Shown: in pieces, positions 1-11,837 of the stretch
How positions within the stretch are numbered: the stretch's first letter is position 1
How the letters are laid out: the number at the start of each line of letters is the position of its first letter
DNA from: Turnera subulata
Taxonomy: Eukaryota; Streptophyta; Magnoliopsida; Malpighiales; Passifloraceae
Assembly: GCA_028386065.3 (NCBI GenBank)
Contig: JAKUCV010002362.1
Location: 59,421-123,420 of the forward strand
Direction of reading: 5' to 3'
Length of the DNA: 64,000 bases
Made by a program: the position numbers and the translations under genes
The notes under the pieces: generated by a model
What the model saw: the letters and a program-made list of their open reading frames with translations, nothing else
Databases searched by the model: none
What the model was told of the DNA's origin: nothing

Positions 1-150
1 TCTGGCCATTTTCAGTGAGATTGATGTCTAGAAAGGTTTTCTACTGTTCCTTACTGTTCACTGGTTGAGAGGAAACGAGAGCATTCTAGCCTCATGAATG
101 TGTGCATTCATCATTAGGAAGTCGGCTCGAACCTTTTCAGACTTTAAACC
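1..150. other. unassigned flank
   Basis: No coding region, RNA gene or repeat could be recognised in this stretch at the left edge. Confidence 0.4.
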
Positions 151-217
151 AATGGTTGTTGCAATGTGACACATTGTACTTTTCAATAACAGGGAAGTGG
201 GAAAACTAACAAAGAAT
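151..217 (+). pseudogene. RH28 fragment (3' end of intron 17 plus start of exon 18)
   Basis: About 67 bases closely match 9141-9207 of the intact helicase gene, including the polypyrimidine run, the AG acceptor and the first codons of exon 18 (GSGKTKKE in the gene; two substitutions are visible in the coding part). Homology is lost at both ends, and the MULE target site begins 8 bases later. It is a broken duplicate. Together with the 5' copy at 12664-13629 it suggests an old tandem duplication of RH28. No function is expected. Confidence 0.8.
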
Positions 218-233
218 AATCTAGGACTAAATA

Positions 234-398
234 GGATTAATTACATTTTCACCTCCTGAATTCTAGGTTATTCTTGACTCATTACCTCAAATTTTTTTTC
301 ATCAATCAACTACCCGTATTCTTAATTTGATTCACTTAACCGGTTCCATCCAATGCCAAACCCATTCCGTCTATTGCACTAATGGAATATGGGGATGA
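234..398. repeat. MULE-1 left terminal inverted repeat
   Basis: Pairs in inverted orientation with about 2770-2925. Both arms share a CCTGAATT core, a T-rich run, TCATCAATCAAC and the segment AACCGGTTCCATCCAATGCC. Small indels and substitutions mark age. Confidence 0.85.
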
Positions 399-675
399 TT
401 TGTTACCCCAGATTGGCCTGAGAGGGGGGGGAGGGGGGTTGAATCAAGCTAGCTCTTAATCGCGTTTGGTTTTTGGTTTGGTTTCTGACAAACCAAATAG
501 TTTCTTCACAAACCACACTCTCGCAAATCTATCTGTACACACAATGTAAAGATTAAAAGAACAAGAGTAAGAGATGATGACACAGTGATTTTAGAGTGGT
601 TTCCCCTCACCAGGTACCTCCACTACCTAAAGGACCCTCCTTTAAGATTTCAAACTCTCACTATCTTAGGCTGAA

Positions 676-775
676 AACAAACTTTTGCAGGCTAAGCTCT
701 AACCTTTACAAGAAACAAGCTTTTACAGGCTAAGCTCTAACCTTTACAAGATTTTCCAAGGCTAAATTCTAACCT
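676..775. repeat. short imperfect tandem repeat inside MULE-1
   Basis: About three copies of a ~35-base unit built on CAGGCTAAGCTCTAACCTTTACAAG. No coding potential is evident. Confidence 0.55.
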
Positions 776-1716
776 TTCCTCAAATCTAAATCCTGATTTG
801 AGTATCCAGCAAAATTACACTGAGTCTTGCCTAACAACACTCTCTTTTGTATGAATTTGAAGGACCAGAGTAAGAACAAGTGTATGCCCAACAAGAACAT
901 AGCAAGTATCATAGGTGTAAGCTCAGTTGCAGACTCAAAACCTCTTTCAAATTGGTTGGGATAATCTTCTAAGAGGCTTTGGCTCTCTTTGTATAGAGTT
1001 TGAGTGAGTGGGAGTAGGTAGGAGCTCTTTCTCCAACAACTATATTGCTCTTAATTACTTCCAGAGTTGACTCAAGTACTCTACTAGTTGGTGTTGCCTT
1101 CATTTCTAGAAGTCTACTCTCTTTACAGCTCAATAACTCAAAAACTTTCCATTCTAGGCATGTTAGGACCACAAGTAAGGACCATAATTGATAATTGAGC
1201 TAAGAGGTGAGAGATAAGTGATTCAGATCTTCTTCTCTGTCTTGGACTACTTCATGTAGCCGTTGGGGTGGTTGGGGGTTGGTTTTTAATGCTGTGAGGA
1301 CCACCAGTCACTTGCAGCAGAAAGTACGATGTTAACAACTGCGTGTGGTTTCTCTTGGAACCAAGCTGTATGGTTTTTGTATGAAACCAAGCTGCATGTT
1401 TGATTAACACAAATATATACAACACATATCCAATCTAGTTTGTTAATCATCAAAATCAATGCATAACAACATACTAAACATGGTTAATCACAAATTAGCA
1501 TTAATAATCATATTAGTATCTTAACCATCCAAGTTTTTTCTAATTTTATTTTCTAGGAAAAAACCCAAAACAAGAATATTTATATCAAAGATAAAAACAA
1601 AAAAAATAAAGAAACAAAAAATTGTTACCAGCCGTTCGTAACCATCACCAAACCCACACAATCCTTGCCTTCTTCCTCAGCACCAACCCCAAATAACCCA
1701 ACACCAAATCCAGTAC

Positions 1717-2190
1717 CTAGGTAACCTCCAAAGTTTTTAACCCAGGAAAATTTTCCACAATTGAGTCCAGAATCGGGACTCCCTCCTTGGCCGAGACGTT
1801 GTTTAAGAGAGTCACGAAGAGACTGATGGTTTTGGGGGAATCAAAATTGCGAGGGATCTGAAGAGAGAGCAAGAGGTCAGTATTTTTAAAGAGAAGAGAT
1901 GAGATGAGGGAAGAGAGGGAGGGAGTCTGAGGCAAGGGAGAGATGAAAGAGAGGAGAAAGAGAGTGTAATCAGAGACGGCGTGGGAAAGAGAAGGAGAGA
2001 GGGCATGGGTTTTGAGGTGGGAGAAAAGTATAGGGTGGGAAGACAAAAAGAGTGGCGGCGACGGCGATTGGTGCATGGAGGTGGCGGCGGCAGTTTTCAT
2101 GGCACTCGGGAACTGGAGGCCACCATCCACCTCCCTTTTCGAGTGACTTATGGTTTTCATGGCACTTTCATCACCGAGAATGATTTCCAC
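1717..2190 (-). pseudogene. unrecognised ORF inside MULE-1, possible captured first exon
   Basis: A 157-codon minus-strand ORF rich in Ser, Leu and Pro. The N-terminal part contains a small internal duplication (the SAMKT motif twice). The reading ends in the motif FPGLKTLE followed by GAG|GTTACC, which looks like an exon end running into an intron, so this may be exon 1 of a host gene picked up by the MULE. I do not recognise the family. Its position between the inverted repeats makes an independent gene less likely than captured DNA. Confidence 0.3.
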
Positions 2191-2769
2191 AACCAGTTCT
2201 AAATTAATCTATCCATCCATAACTGATAACTCCTTCTTTTCTTATAAGCTGCTGTTGTTGATGATTTTTTTGTTGCCAACGCTGCTGTGTTGCTGCTGAT
2301 TAGGGAGGTGTCCATTGCCCAGAATTTTCTTCTCTCTTTTCTTTTTTTTTTCTTCTTCTTCTTATTTTTAAGGTGTATATATCATATAAAGATATTATTA
2401 TTATTGGCAATAAGGTATGAAATGAGTTTTTTTATTTTTTTTTTATTTTTTACTTTGATGTGTATGTGTTACAATTTAGAAAAAGTTAATGTCTTTTTTT
2501 TTTATTTTTTTTCTGCATTTCTGGGTTCCCAATGAGATAGAATTCTTTCTATAAAAAAAAATGAGATAGAGTTCTTGTTATTTTGGTTGATTTATTTATG
2601 GTTGTCTGATTATTTTGGTAGTTTTTTTTTTATGACAAATCAAATCAACAAACATGATCCCATTTTTAATAATTTTTTCTCCTCTAATATAAATATTTAT
2701 ATTTTATTTTTGTCAAAAAAAAGAAAATAGAAAAAACTAGTGAACGGTTAAGACACCACCACATGTCAT

Positions 2770-2925
2770 TCACCCCCATATTCCGTTAGTAATGGGTTTG
2801 GCATTGGATGGAACCGGTTAATTGAATGAAATTAAGAATACATGAGGTTGATTGATGAAAAAAAAAAATGTAGGTGGTGAGTCAAAAATAACCTAAAATT
2901 CAGGGGGTCAAAATATAATTAATCC
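2770..2925. repeat. MULE-1 right terminal inverted repeat
   Basis: Inverted partner of the left terminal repeat. It ends in TAATTAATCC and is followed directly by the TSD GACTAAATA. Confidence 0.85.
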
Positions 2926-3048
2926 GACTAAATAAAACTAAGAAACTCAACCCTAAGCTAAACCCTCGCCGAGCGGGCAGCCCAAAACCCCTCCGCCGAA
3001 AAACTGAAGCTCCTCTTGGTCTCTCTCTCCGTTTCAGTCTCTTCAACC

Positions 3049-6000
3049 ATGGCTGCAGGCTTCATATTCGAACCGCCAAGCGACGAGGAAGTGGAGTTAT
3101 CAGAGGAAGAAGAAGAAGAACAAGTAGAATTAGAAGAAGAAGCAGAGGACGACAAACATCCAAATCGACCCAAACAATCCCCCTGGGACTTTGCCGGTTA
3201 CTCCGAATCCGTCGCCGAAGAACACGCCCGCCGCAGCACCACCTCCATCGACCAAAAGATCTCCAGAGCTCTACAACAACGACAGTCCGTCCCTGTCAAT
3301 AACCTCTCCACCGACGATGCCTCCTCCGACTCCGAATCCGACCGACAAGTTAGTTAGTTAGCTAGCTAGCCAGCCAGTTAGTTGACTCAAATTAGTATCC
3401 AAAAACACAACTGAACCTGATTGTTATCGACTATTTAATTCACTTTTAAATTTTTTTCATTTTCTGCTTCGTATAGGAAGATTATAGACCGGAAGAGGAT
3501 GATGACGTGGTCGGTAATGTGGACGAGAGTAGTAAGCCGTTCTTTGCACCGGCAGAAGGAGCTTCTTTCTATGCGAATTCATTTATGGAGCTCAATCTGT
3601 CCCGCCCCTTGCTTCGGGCTTGTGAGGCTTTAGGTTATACTAAGCCTACACCTATTCAGGTAAAATTGCATTCCTTTTCCATGTGCATCTTCTTTGATTT
3701 TTAGTCCTGGAGTTGCTGAACAATAGTTTTTTTTTTTCCCCTGTTTGTAGGCGGCTTGTATTCCTCTGGCACTAATGGGACGTGATATATGTGGAAGTGC
3801 TATTACTGGTTCCGGAAAGGTTGTTTCTTCTTTCTCGGAACTTATTTCGGTTTTTTTCTTTATCCCAACTTCGGGTAACTGGGGAGTGATGTTGGTTTCA
3901 TGATCCTTTTACAGACAGCTGCCTTCTCGTTACCTACATTGGAGAGATTACTCTTCCGTCCGAAACGTGTACTGGCTATACGGGTCCTTATTCTTACTCC
4001 AACCAGGGAGTTGGCTGTACAGTGAGTGCTATCTTTTTGCACATGTTGCGTGTTCCATTGGATGCCTTGGAGGCTTTGATGATATGTTTGGCTTGTGTTT
4101 TAGGGTTCACAGTATGATCGAGAAACTTGCTCAGTTTACCGATATTAGGTGCTGCTTGGTTGTCGGTGGCCTTTCGACAAAGGTTTGATGATTAATTATG
4201 TCATGAGGACCTGATTTATCTCTGGAACAATTTTTATAATTTTTTCCTCTTTTTGGTTCTTTTCTGTTATGTAACCGTTGTTGATATTTTCGTTGCATTC
4301 TCTGTTGTCTTCATTATAATCATATGTGCTTGGTAGTTTGTTTGTCGTTGAAACCCTATCCAGATTCTAATGTTTGCGCTTTTTTTTTCTCTATTTTTTC
4401 AAGATTAGAAATTTTTATAGGATGTGATAATTATCTTTTTGCATCATGGAAAAATGCAAGCAGCTTGTTGCAATTTTATTGTTCTTCTATGTTGTCCATT
4501 TAGTTGCATAAATCGGAAGAATTACTTGGTTTCCTCTTGTACATAGTTTTCTGCAAATCCCTCAATAATATAGCAGCGATGTTTTCTGATAGGTGCAAGA
4601 GGCTGCCCTGAGATCGATGCCTGATATTGTTGTAGCAACCCCAGGTCGTATGATAGATCATTTACGCAATTCGATGTCTGTTGATCTGGATGATCTAGCA
4701 GTTCTGATTCTTGATGAGGCAGATCGTCTACTGGAGCTTGGATTTAGTGCTGAAATCCACGAGCTGGTATATTTATCCTCTTTTCCTCTTCTTGCTGATA
4801 GCTCCAGTGACATAGTTGTCAGCTAAATGTGGAAATGAGTTTGTCTCTTTTTCGTAATTTTCTTTCAGAATATCTTTGATTTCAACTTGGATAATCAACA
4901 AAACTAATTTCAGAAGTAGAATCCATTTTCATCAGTTAACCAAATGTGACAAGTTGTTGTGTTTTAATTAGTTGGACAATGTATAGAAAAGAAGTCATTG
5001 ATTGCTGTTGCAGCTCGACAATCCGATTCTTTTATTCTATTTCATTGCTAACTTCAATTTACTTACAAGCTCTTTATTCATTGGAAGGTTCGGCTATGTC
5101 CTAAAAAGAGGCAAACCATGCTATTTTCAGCTACGATGACAGAAGAAGTTGATGAGCTGGTCAAGCTTTCACTCACGAAACCATTGCGTCTCTCAGCTGA
5201 TCCATCTGCTAAGCGACCGGCAACATTGACTGAAGAGTAAGTTATCTTGATCCTGCTCTGTTTCTTTTCACTGAATGTGCGAGACACAGTTTACTATTCT
5301 CATAATTTTAAATGCATATCTGAAAGTTATTTTATGCAAATGATCCTTAGGATTATGCATGGGCTGATCTCTAACATATCTATAGCTAACTGGGATCCTA
5401 CCCTGCTGCAGAGTGGTTCGGGTACGTAGAATGCGTGAAGTCAACCAGGAGGCCGTTCTTCTTGCACTGTGCTCAAAGACATTTACATCCAAAGTGATAA
5501 TATTCAGGTTGTTGTTAATGACAATCACGTGTATTATGGTAACTTCTGGTTGTATTTAAAGAACCTAAAATCCTGCCAAAACTTATTGAAAAGTTGTTGC
5601 CTTGATGGTGAAATGGTAGACATGCGAGACTCAAAATCTTGTGCTAAAGAGCGTGGAGGTTATACTTCAGACCATTTGTTTTGGTTACTGTTAAATTACA
5701 ATTTATTATTCAAACAATAGTGAAGTGTAAATGGTAACGAGTATTGTTGAATAGACCTTAAAATCTGATCATGAAGAAATAAATTGTGTGCCTGATGACA
5801 GGAAAAATTTTAAAGTTTGTGATTAATAGCTTTTCAACGTTGAGTTTTGGGTGTATCTTTAGCTGTAAATCTTACAGTAATGGGATGTTGGATTTGAACG
5901 TCTTTGGCAGTGGAACTAAGCAAGCTGCACATAGGTTGAAGATTTTGTTTGGATTAGCTGGATTTAAGGCTGCAGAGCTTCATGGAAATCTTACTCAAGC

Positions 6001-9000
6001 CCAACGTCTTGAAGTGAGTAGCATCCTTTGGCATATTTTACATTTTACCTCTTGTTTATTTTCTTTTCTTCATTTAATCTCCAGTTGACTTCAAGTCTGA
6101 CTTGTGATTGCCTGGCATAGGCTTTGGAACTTTTCAGGAAGCAGCAAGCCGATTTTCTAATTGCAACTGATGTAGCCGCTCGTGTAAGTTACAAAACTGA
6201 CACTTCCACATGCCATTCTTGTACTGACAGTAGCTTTAAAACTTTTCACTGTGTCATGTACATCAAAATAACCTACTTGAGAGGATTTGGTCAGAAATTT
6301 GTGAACTTGAGTACTGGTTGGGCTTTTTTTGGTTATCTGTTACCTTTTCCTCTTTTCTACATGTAGCACACCTTTGATTGTATTAACTGCAACAGTGTTA
6401 TTTTTTTGGGTGATTTTGTAGGGACTGGATATTATTGGTGTGCAAACGGTTATTAATTATGCATGTCCTCGTGACCTTACTAGGTAATTACATGAGAACT
6501 ACTTTTATTTTGGTTGGTGATGATATGGTTATTGTTCTTTAATAATTTTCCCCATTATTCCACATGTGCATACTTTTCTGCTTTGTTGTTAGTGTACCCT
6601 CTTTTCTCTGTGCAGTTATGTGCATAGGGTGGGCCGTACTGCAAGAGCTGGTAGAGAAGGATATGCTGTTACATTTGTGACAGACAATGATCGTTCGCTT
6701 TTAAAATCCATTGTGAGCCATATTCCTCTCCTATTTTATTTTTTTTCTGCATTCTGTTGGGAATGCCAAGCTTATTCAAAGAAACTTGTATTCCTTTGTT
6801 ATTGCATGAAAGTTTTTAATAATGTTATCCAGAAGGCCCTTCTATATTTTCAAACTTTATGCCTTCATCCTTGTCATGGAAATTCAGGATATTTGCGATT
6901 GTAGCTAGAAAATATCTTGGGGACTGGAGAATCAGTGTATTGCTTACTGGTGTGAGTTGCTAATCTTTAACAGGCAAAAAGGGCTGGTTCCAAGTTGAAG
7001 AGCCGTATTGTTGCTGAGCAATCAATTACTAAGTGGTCTCAGATAATTGAGCAGATGGAAGACCAAGTAGCTGCCATTCTTCAAGAAGAGAGGTTTGATT
7101 GGATATAACTTTCATGTTTCTTTTGACAAATTGAGATGTACTTGGTTATACCGAAGTTCAGTGTGTTGACTGAATATGGTTTTTCATTTTTCTTTTTTTC
7201 CAAACTTGGATATTCTTAGTTAAAATAAAAGTTAATCATGTTGAACTACTGCAGAGAAGAGAGAGCTCTGAGAAAAGCTGAAATGGAAGTAACCAAGGTA
7301 ACTGGATTACTATTTGTTGTTGTCCACAATCATGGAATATTTGCTGTGCTTTTATGACTTAGATGCTTATGCATTTATTTCTCTAAATTCTCTTTTGAAT
7401 AGGTCATATATTATGAGTGTATTGCTAGTTTGTTCTTACCTGCATTCCAATGAGTATTTCTCTGCAACTTGCTCGGTGCATGCAGGCAGAAAATATGATA
7501 ACTCGCTTTTATGACTTAAATGCTTATGCATTTATTTCTCTAATTTTTCTTTTGAATAATGATAATGCATTTAAGGTTACTATATTATGAGTAATTGCTA
7601 GTTTGTTCTTACCTGCATTGCAATGAGTATTTCTCTGCAACTTTCTCGGTGCATGCAGGCAGAAAATATGATAACTCATAAGGATGAAATTTTTTCACGA
7701 CCCAAAAGAACCTGGTTTGCGACTGAGAAAGAGAAGAAGGCTGCTGCGAAAGCAGGAAAGGTATTTCCTACATTCTCTTTTGGCTTTATTTGAAGATTCA
7801 AACAACGTGGTTTGAACGACTGTAAGATGGCAGGTTAATTGCCAATGATAGTTTGACCATTTTAAATGACACTGTTATGATTATCATCTATCTATATGTA
7901 GAGACATCTGCATTATTTCTAATATGACCATTTTGGTATATGGCTATCAAATGAGAGGTTTTTCTGATATTATCACCTAATTGATTAATACAAGTCCCAA
8001 TCTTTTTTTTATGCTAAAGGCCCAATCTTATTGAACCCTTTTATATGGCTATCAAATGAGAGGTTTTTCTGATATTATCACCTAATTGATTAATACAAGT
8101 CCCAATCTTTTTTTTTATGCTAAAGGCCCAATCTTATTGAACCCTTTTAATAGGTCTGTTTTCTTCTGTTTGTTGTGAAGTTGGTTGTGGATAGCATAGG
8201 AGACATTCTTCATATTTGAACCAAAATTAACTTTTGATGGCTTATTTTTTCCTCTAATTTAATAGCTCCGTTTTGTTCTAAAGTTGGTTTTCTCTAGTTT
8301 AGGAGACATTTCCCATAACAGCCCTTTATGTCAAGATTCTGAGAAAACTGGCATACTCTAAGTGCTTATTTTCTTCTGCTTTTGGCCCCTATCAACTTAA
8401 CATTTAGCAATATCACTTCCCCCTTTTCTCTTCTCTAATTTCTTTGTTGCTGTTATGCATCAGGCTTCCCTGGAGAAAGAAAAAGGTTCTGGAAATAAAG
8501 TGATCAGTGCCCAAGAAGCTGAAGACCAAAAATTGAAGGAAAAGAGAAAGAGAGAGCGAGAGGTGGTCTCTTTTGCCATGAAAAAAATTCAAGTGTTACT
8601 AGTTTCATCCCCAAACATTTTTTCCTAAAAAAAAATTATTGCATATTGGAACATATGATGTTGATTTCTGATGAACAGAAAAATCTGCCCCGCAAGAAGC
8701 GTCGAAAATTACAAGCTGCCAGAGAGATGTTGGAGGAGGAAGATGAAATAGAAAAATCAGAAGTATGTTCCTTAGGTTTTCTTTTTCCTGTGTGCTAATG
8801 TGTGCATTTCTCTGAAGTAGTTACAACAACGGTTGATATTTTACTTCAGTGTCTGTATAGCAGTTGCTGTTGTATGTTATATTTGATTGTATGGGCACTT
8901 GAGAGTTTTGACAAGAGCATGAAGCTGAGTAAACTCTTTCCCTTTGTTATTAAGGTTGCTTAGGGTATTAAGATAATCTTACTAAACTCTATTAGTAAAA

Positions 9001-10380
9001 CAGTTGTTACATAACTCACCATGATAAATGACCTAAAAATGAATTATCCTAATGCCATCACTTTTATTGTGATTGTGACATATGTTAAGATGAGATTTGG
9101 TGGGAGTGTCTCAGTGCCTACAACATCATTCCTTATCCAATGGTTGTTCCAATGTGACACATTGTACTTTTCAATAACAGGGCAGTGGGAAAACTAAGAA
9201 AGAAAAGACTGGAATGTCACTGGTTGACCTGGGATACCGGCGAGCAAAAGCAGCCAAGGCTGTGAAGAAGGCAGTAGATGCTGGTAAAATCGTGCAGAAA
9301 TCTAGCATGAAAACAAAGCATTCTTCCCAAAGGAAACAACCAAGGTCAGAAGAGATGCGAGAGCTATTCCAGACCGATATGAGTGAGAGAAAGCAGAAGA
9401 AAAGTAGTGGAACAGGAAACAGAAAGTCCAAGAATTCATTTAAGAGTAAATCACGGTATGGACTACCTTAGTTTCTCTCAATTCGTGTTCTAGTTTTATG
9501 TTTCAAGGCAGTTTCTTCCCCTTTTGCAATCTTTTAATACAGTCAATTATTCAAGGGCATAACTTATACAATTAACCCAGCAGTAGGTCTTCATTTCTCT
9601 TGGACTCTATGGCATTTGTTGAACTTCTTGTGTCTGGATCCCCTACTTTTCCCTTCCTAACTTGTTTTAGAGTATTACAGTAGGACAAACACGCAAATCT
9701 TTGCCCTGCACTGATTGCCCGATCCCTGTGTTGTACGTTGTGTAGATTAGTGTAATGTGTAGTCGCAGTAATTTCTTTGTGTAGATTGGTGGTACTGCTC
9801 CATATAGGGATTACGATGGGCCCCACATTAATATGGAATCTGTTGTGATTCCCTGAACAGGGGTGGGGATAGGGGACAAATTTCCCCTATAGGTGCAGGG
9901 GTGGGGCCATTTTGTCCCCATGGGGAATTCGAGAACGGGATGGAAATATACATTCCCTGCCCTATAAAAATCAATTTGGCCCTTGATATTTTATCTTTTG
10001 ATGTGCACTGATGTCACCTAAACTATCAGTGCCCAATTTCCTCCACTGTTTGATCTAAAATCTACAAGTGTTGGGCTTTGAACCATCAACCCCAATCATT
10101 CTCAGATAAAACGTGGAAATTTGCCATCACCATCCCGAAATTCTTGGCTGTCATGGTAAATTATTGAGTTGTAGTGGTCATTGAAAAATGAATGGCATGA
10201 CAAAGATTGGAAATGTTGCACATTCTTTCTTAATGTCCTTGGTCCAAAAGTTGGAAAAAAAATTTCGTGGTTGTTTCAAGTGTTCTGACTTGGTTAGTAG
10301 TTACTGTTGTTTGGAGATAAGAGAATAGGATAAGATGCTCACCTTTCACATTTTTCTTTTCCAGGTACAAGCGCAGGTAG
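3049..10380 (+). CDS. RH28: DEAD-box ATP-dependent RNA helicase, RH28 (Drs1/DDX27) type
   Basis: Nineteen exons, all phase-consistent: 3049-3348, 3477-3659, 3751-3819, 3915-4021, 4104-4182, 4593-4766, 5088-5236, 5412-5507, 5911-6013, 6121-6183, 6422-6483, 6616-6712, 6974-7092, 7255-7297, 7659-7760, 8464-8562, 8679-8762, 9181-9455 and 10365-10380. They encode 739 residues. The acidic N-terminus (residues 10-45) precedes the Q motif (PTPIQ, about 157-161), motif I GSGKT (181-185), PTREL (213-217), TPGR (262-265), DEAD (287-290), SAT (318-320), ARGLDI (about 440-445) and HRVGRTAR (465-472). A Lys/Arg-rich coiled tail ends in YKRR. Family knowledge: Drs1/DDX27 proteins are nucleolar and act in 60S pre-rRNA processing. 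The start is the first ATG in a good context (ACCATGG). The promoter side is occupied by MULE-1. Confidence 0.95.
7349..7677 (+). repeat. tandem duplication spanning the RH28 exon 15 acceptor
   Basis: The segment 7349-7506 is repeated as 7507-7677 with small differences. Each copy holds TTTATGACTTA, the pyrimidine tract, GTGCATGCAG and the first eight or so codons of exon 15 (AENMIT). The coding frame continues only from the second copy (acceptor at 7658). The first copy (acceptor at 7485) is an exact decoy for the 3' splice site. Confidence 0.85.
7937..8147 (+). repeat. 105-base tandem duplication in RH28 intron 15
   Basis: TATATGGCTATCAAATGAGAGG and the next ~83 bases recur at an offset of 105, almost without change, so the duplication is recent. 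Confidence 0.9.
9840..9965. other. G-rich stretch in the last RH28 intron
   Basis: Runs of GGGG and CCCC (for example GGGGTGGGGATAGGGG and TCCCCATGGGG) lie in the 909-base terminal intron. They resemble a common plant repeat motif, but no element ends were found. Confidence 0.35.
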
Positions 10381-11832
10381 CACTTTTCAAGCCTGTGATC
10401 CAATTTTGTTGTGATTTATCTGCGATTAGAATTTTTCAATATTTAATGTAATTTAGCACGTCGTTTTTGATTCAGCTATGTACTAGCCGATCGAAATATG
10501 TATTGTTTAGTATGGATGAAAAATCTAGTGGAATTAAATTCAATTTCTCTGTTGCCGTATGTTTGCTTCTAATTAGTGATGAAATGGAGTCTTGCTCGTT
10601 AATAGTTTGCCCGATGGCAATGACAGCTAATCGCCAAATTAGTACAAAAGGAATTCCATTGGAGAACAAACCTAGTCAGGGATAGGCAAAAGCTTTTTGG
10701 GAAATTTATTAATTTGGCGTTTGAAAAGATTTTTGTACGATTATTTGCCGCCTAGATTTGATCTATGCAGCTCTTTTCCAACTAAGTTTTCCTACTAACA
10801 GTTCACTGTGATAGTGGGGGTGTAGATAGATGTTAGATGTACGTTGATTGCATTGCACGGATGTATTGACGATAAGGTAAGCAGCAGCCCATATTATTGG
10901 GGCAAATTATATGCAGTATATAAAGAATGCATAGCACATGGTAAACCACAGGACGATGGAATAAGTAATGGGCGAGTGAATCAATAACTAGAGGAATTAC
11001 TGGTGGCCTAAGTCCTAACATTATCACACATACAAATTGTCTGCAACTTTCAACGCTTGAGAGTTTGCTCCCTTCTGCACGAAAACGATGCCTCACGATG
11101 GAATAACTGAGTCAATGAATAAACTACACTGGTGGCCTAAGACATTATTTTCTTCAATTTTAACTGTGGAGTGCTTGCTCTTCTTTTTGCTCAGGAAAAA
11201 AGTGGAGCCAGTAACAACATAATCGCGCATTGGGAAATTGTAGGGAAGCAGGCGATTTAACAACATCTTCACGTTATCTGTATAAGAGTGTTGGTTAAGG
11301 TAAAGACTGAAAAGTCTTGTTCCTTTCTATTTCCCTTGTTCACCATGAACTAAAATAGTGGGGAAGCAAAACATAGATTATGATGCACATACATAATAAT
11401 CCAAAAGCCACAATCAGATCCTTTAAATTCCTGTGCTATGTAAGGAAAGATGAGTTACAGCTGCATGTACGAAGTTCCTATGTTTGTTGCTATGGCCTTC
11501 GATGTAACACTAACACAGTCGAGAAAGAAAACAGAATAAAAAAAAAACAAGAAACTAAAACAAACAAAAAGCTAGCATATCTTTCCTCCCAGCAATTAAT
11601 TTCATCAATCATACATCCATGAATCCCCCAGTTTTATTTAGTCCTAGATTATCTTTTCCCAACCCAGAGAAGGTGTATTTTCTTTATTTCTTTTTTTGTT
11701 TTGTTTTATTTTTGTTATTATTTTTCTAAAACCAAGTATTTTAAACGGCTTTGATGTGTCTCTCTATCGTGCATCACACCGTCCATTAATAAATCGGTTC
11801 AACCTCAGACTAAAATTTTGAAATAATAAAGT
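10381..11832. other. intergenic, no gene found
   Basis: AT-rich DNA after RH28. Around 10950-11150 two imperfect copies of GATGGAATAA...ACTGGTGGCCTAAG occur. No gene, RNA or complete transposon could be supported. Confidence 0.5.
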
Positions 11833-11837
11833 TGAGA

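Larger units (their letters stand above)
234..2925. mobile_element. non-autonomous Mutator-like element (MULE-1)
   Basis: The left end reads GGATTAATTACATTTTCACC and the right end is its diverged reverse complement, giving terminal inverted repeats of about 160 bases. The 9-mer GACTAAATA lies directly outside both ends (225-233 and 2926-2934), the TSD length expected for Mutator-like elements. No transposase can be read inside, so movement would need help from elsewhere. The interior holds a G-rich run, a short tandem repeat and a minus-strand ORF that may be captured host DNA. The right end lies about 115 bases before the RH28 start codon, so the present RH28 promoter must be largely inside this element. 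Confidence 0.88.
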
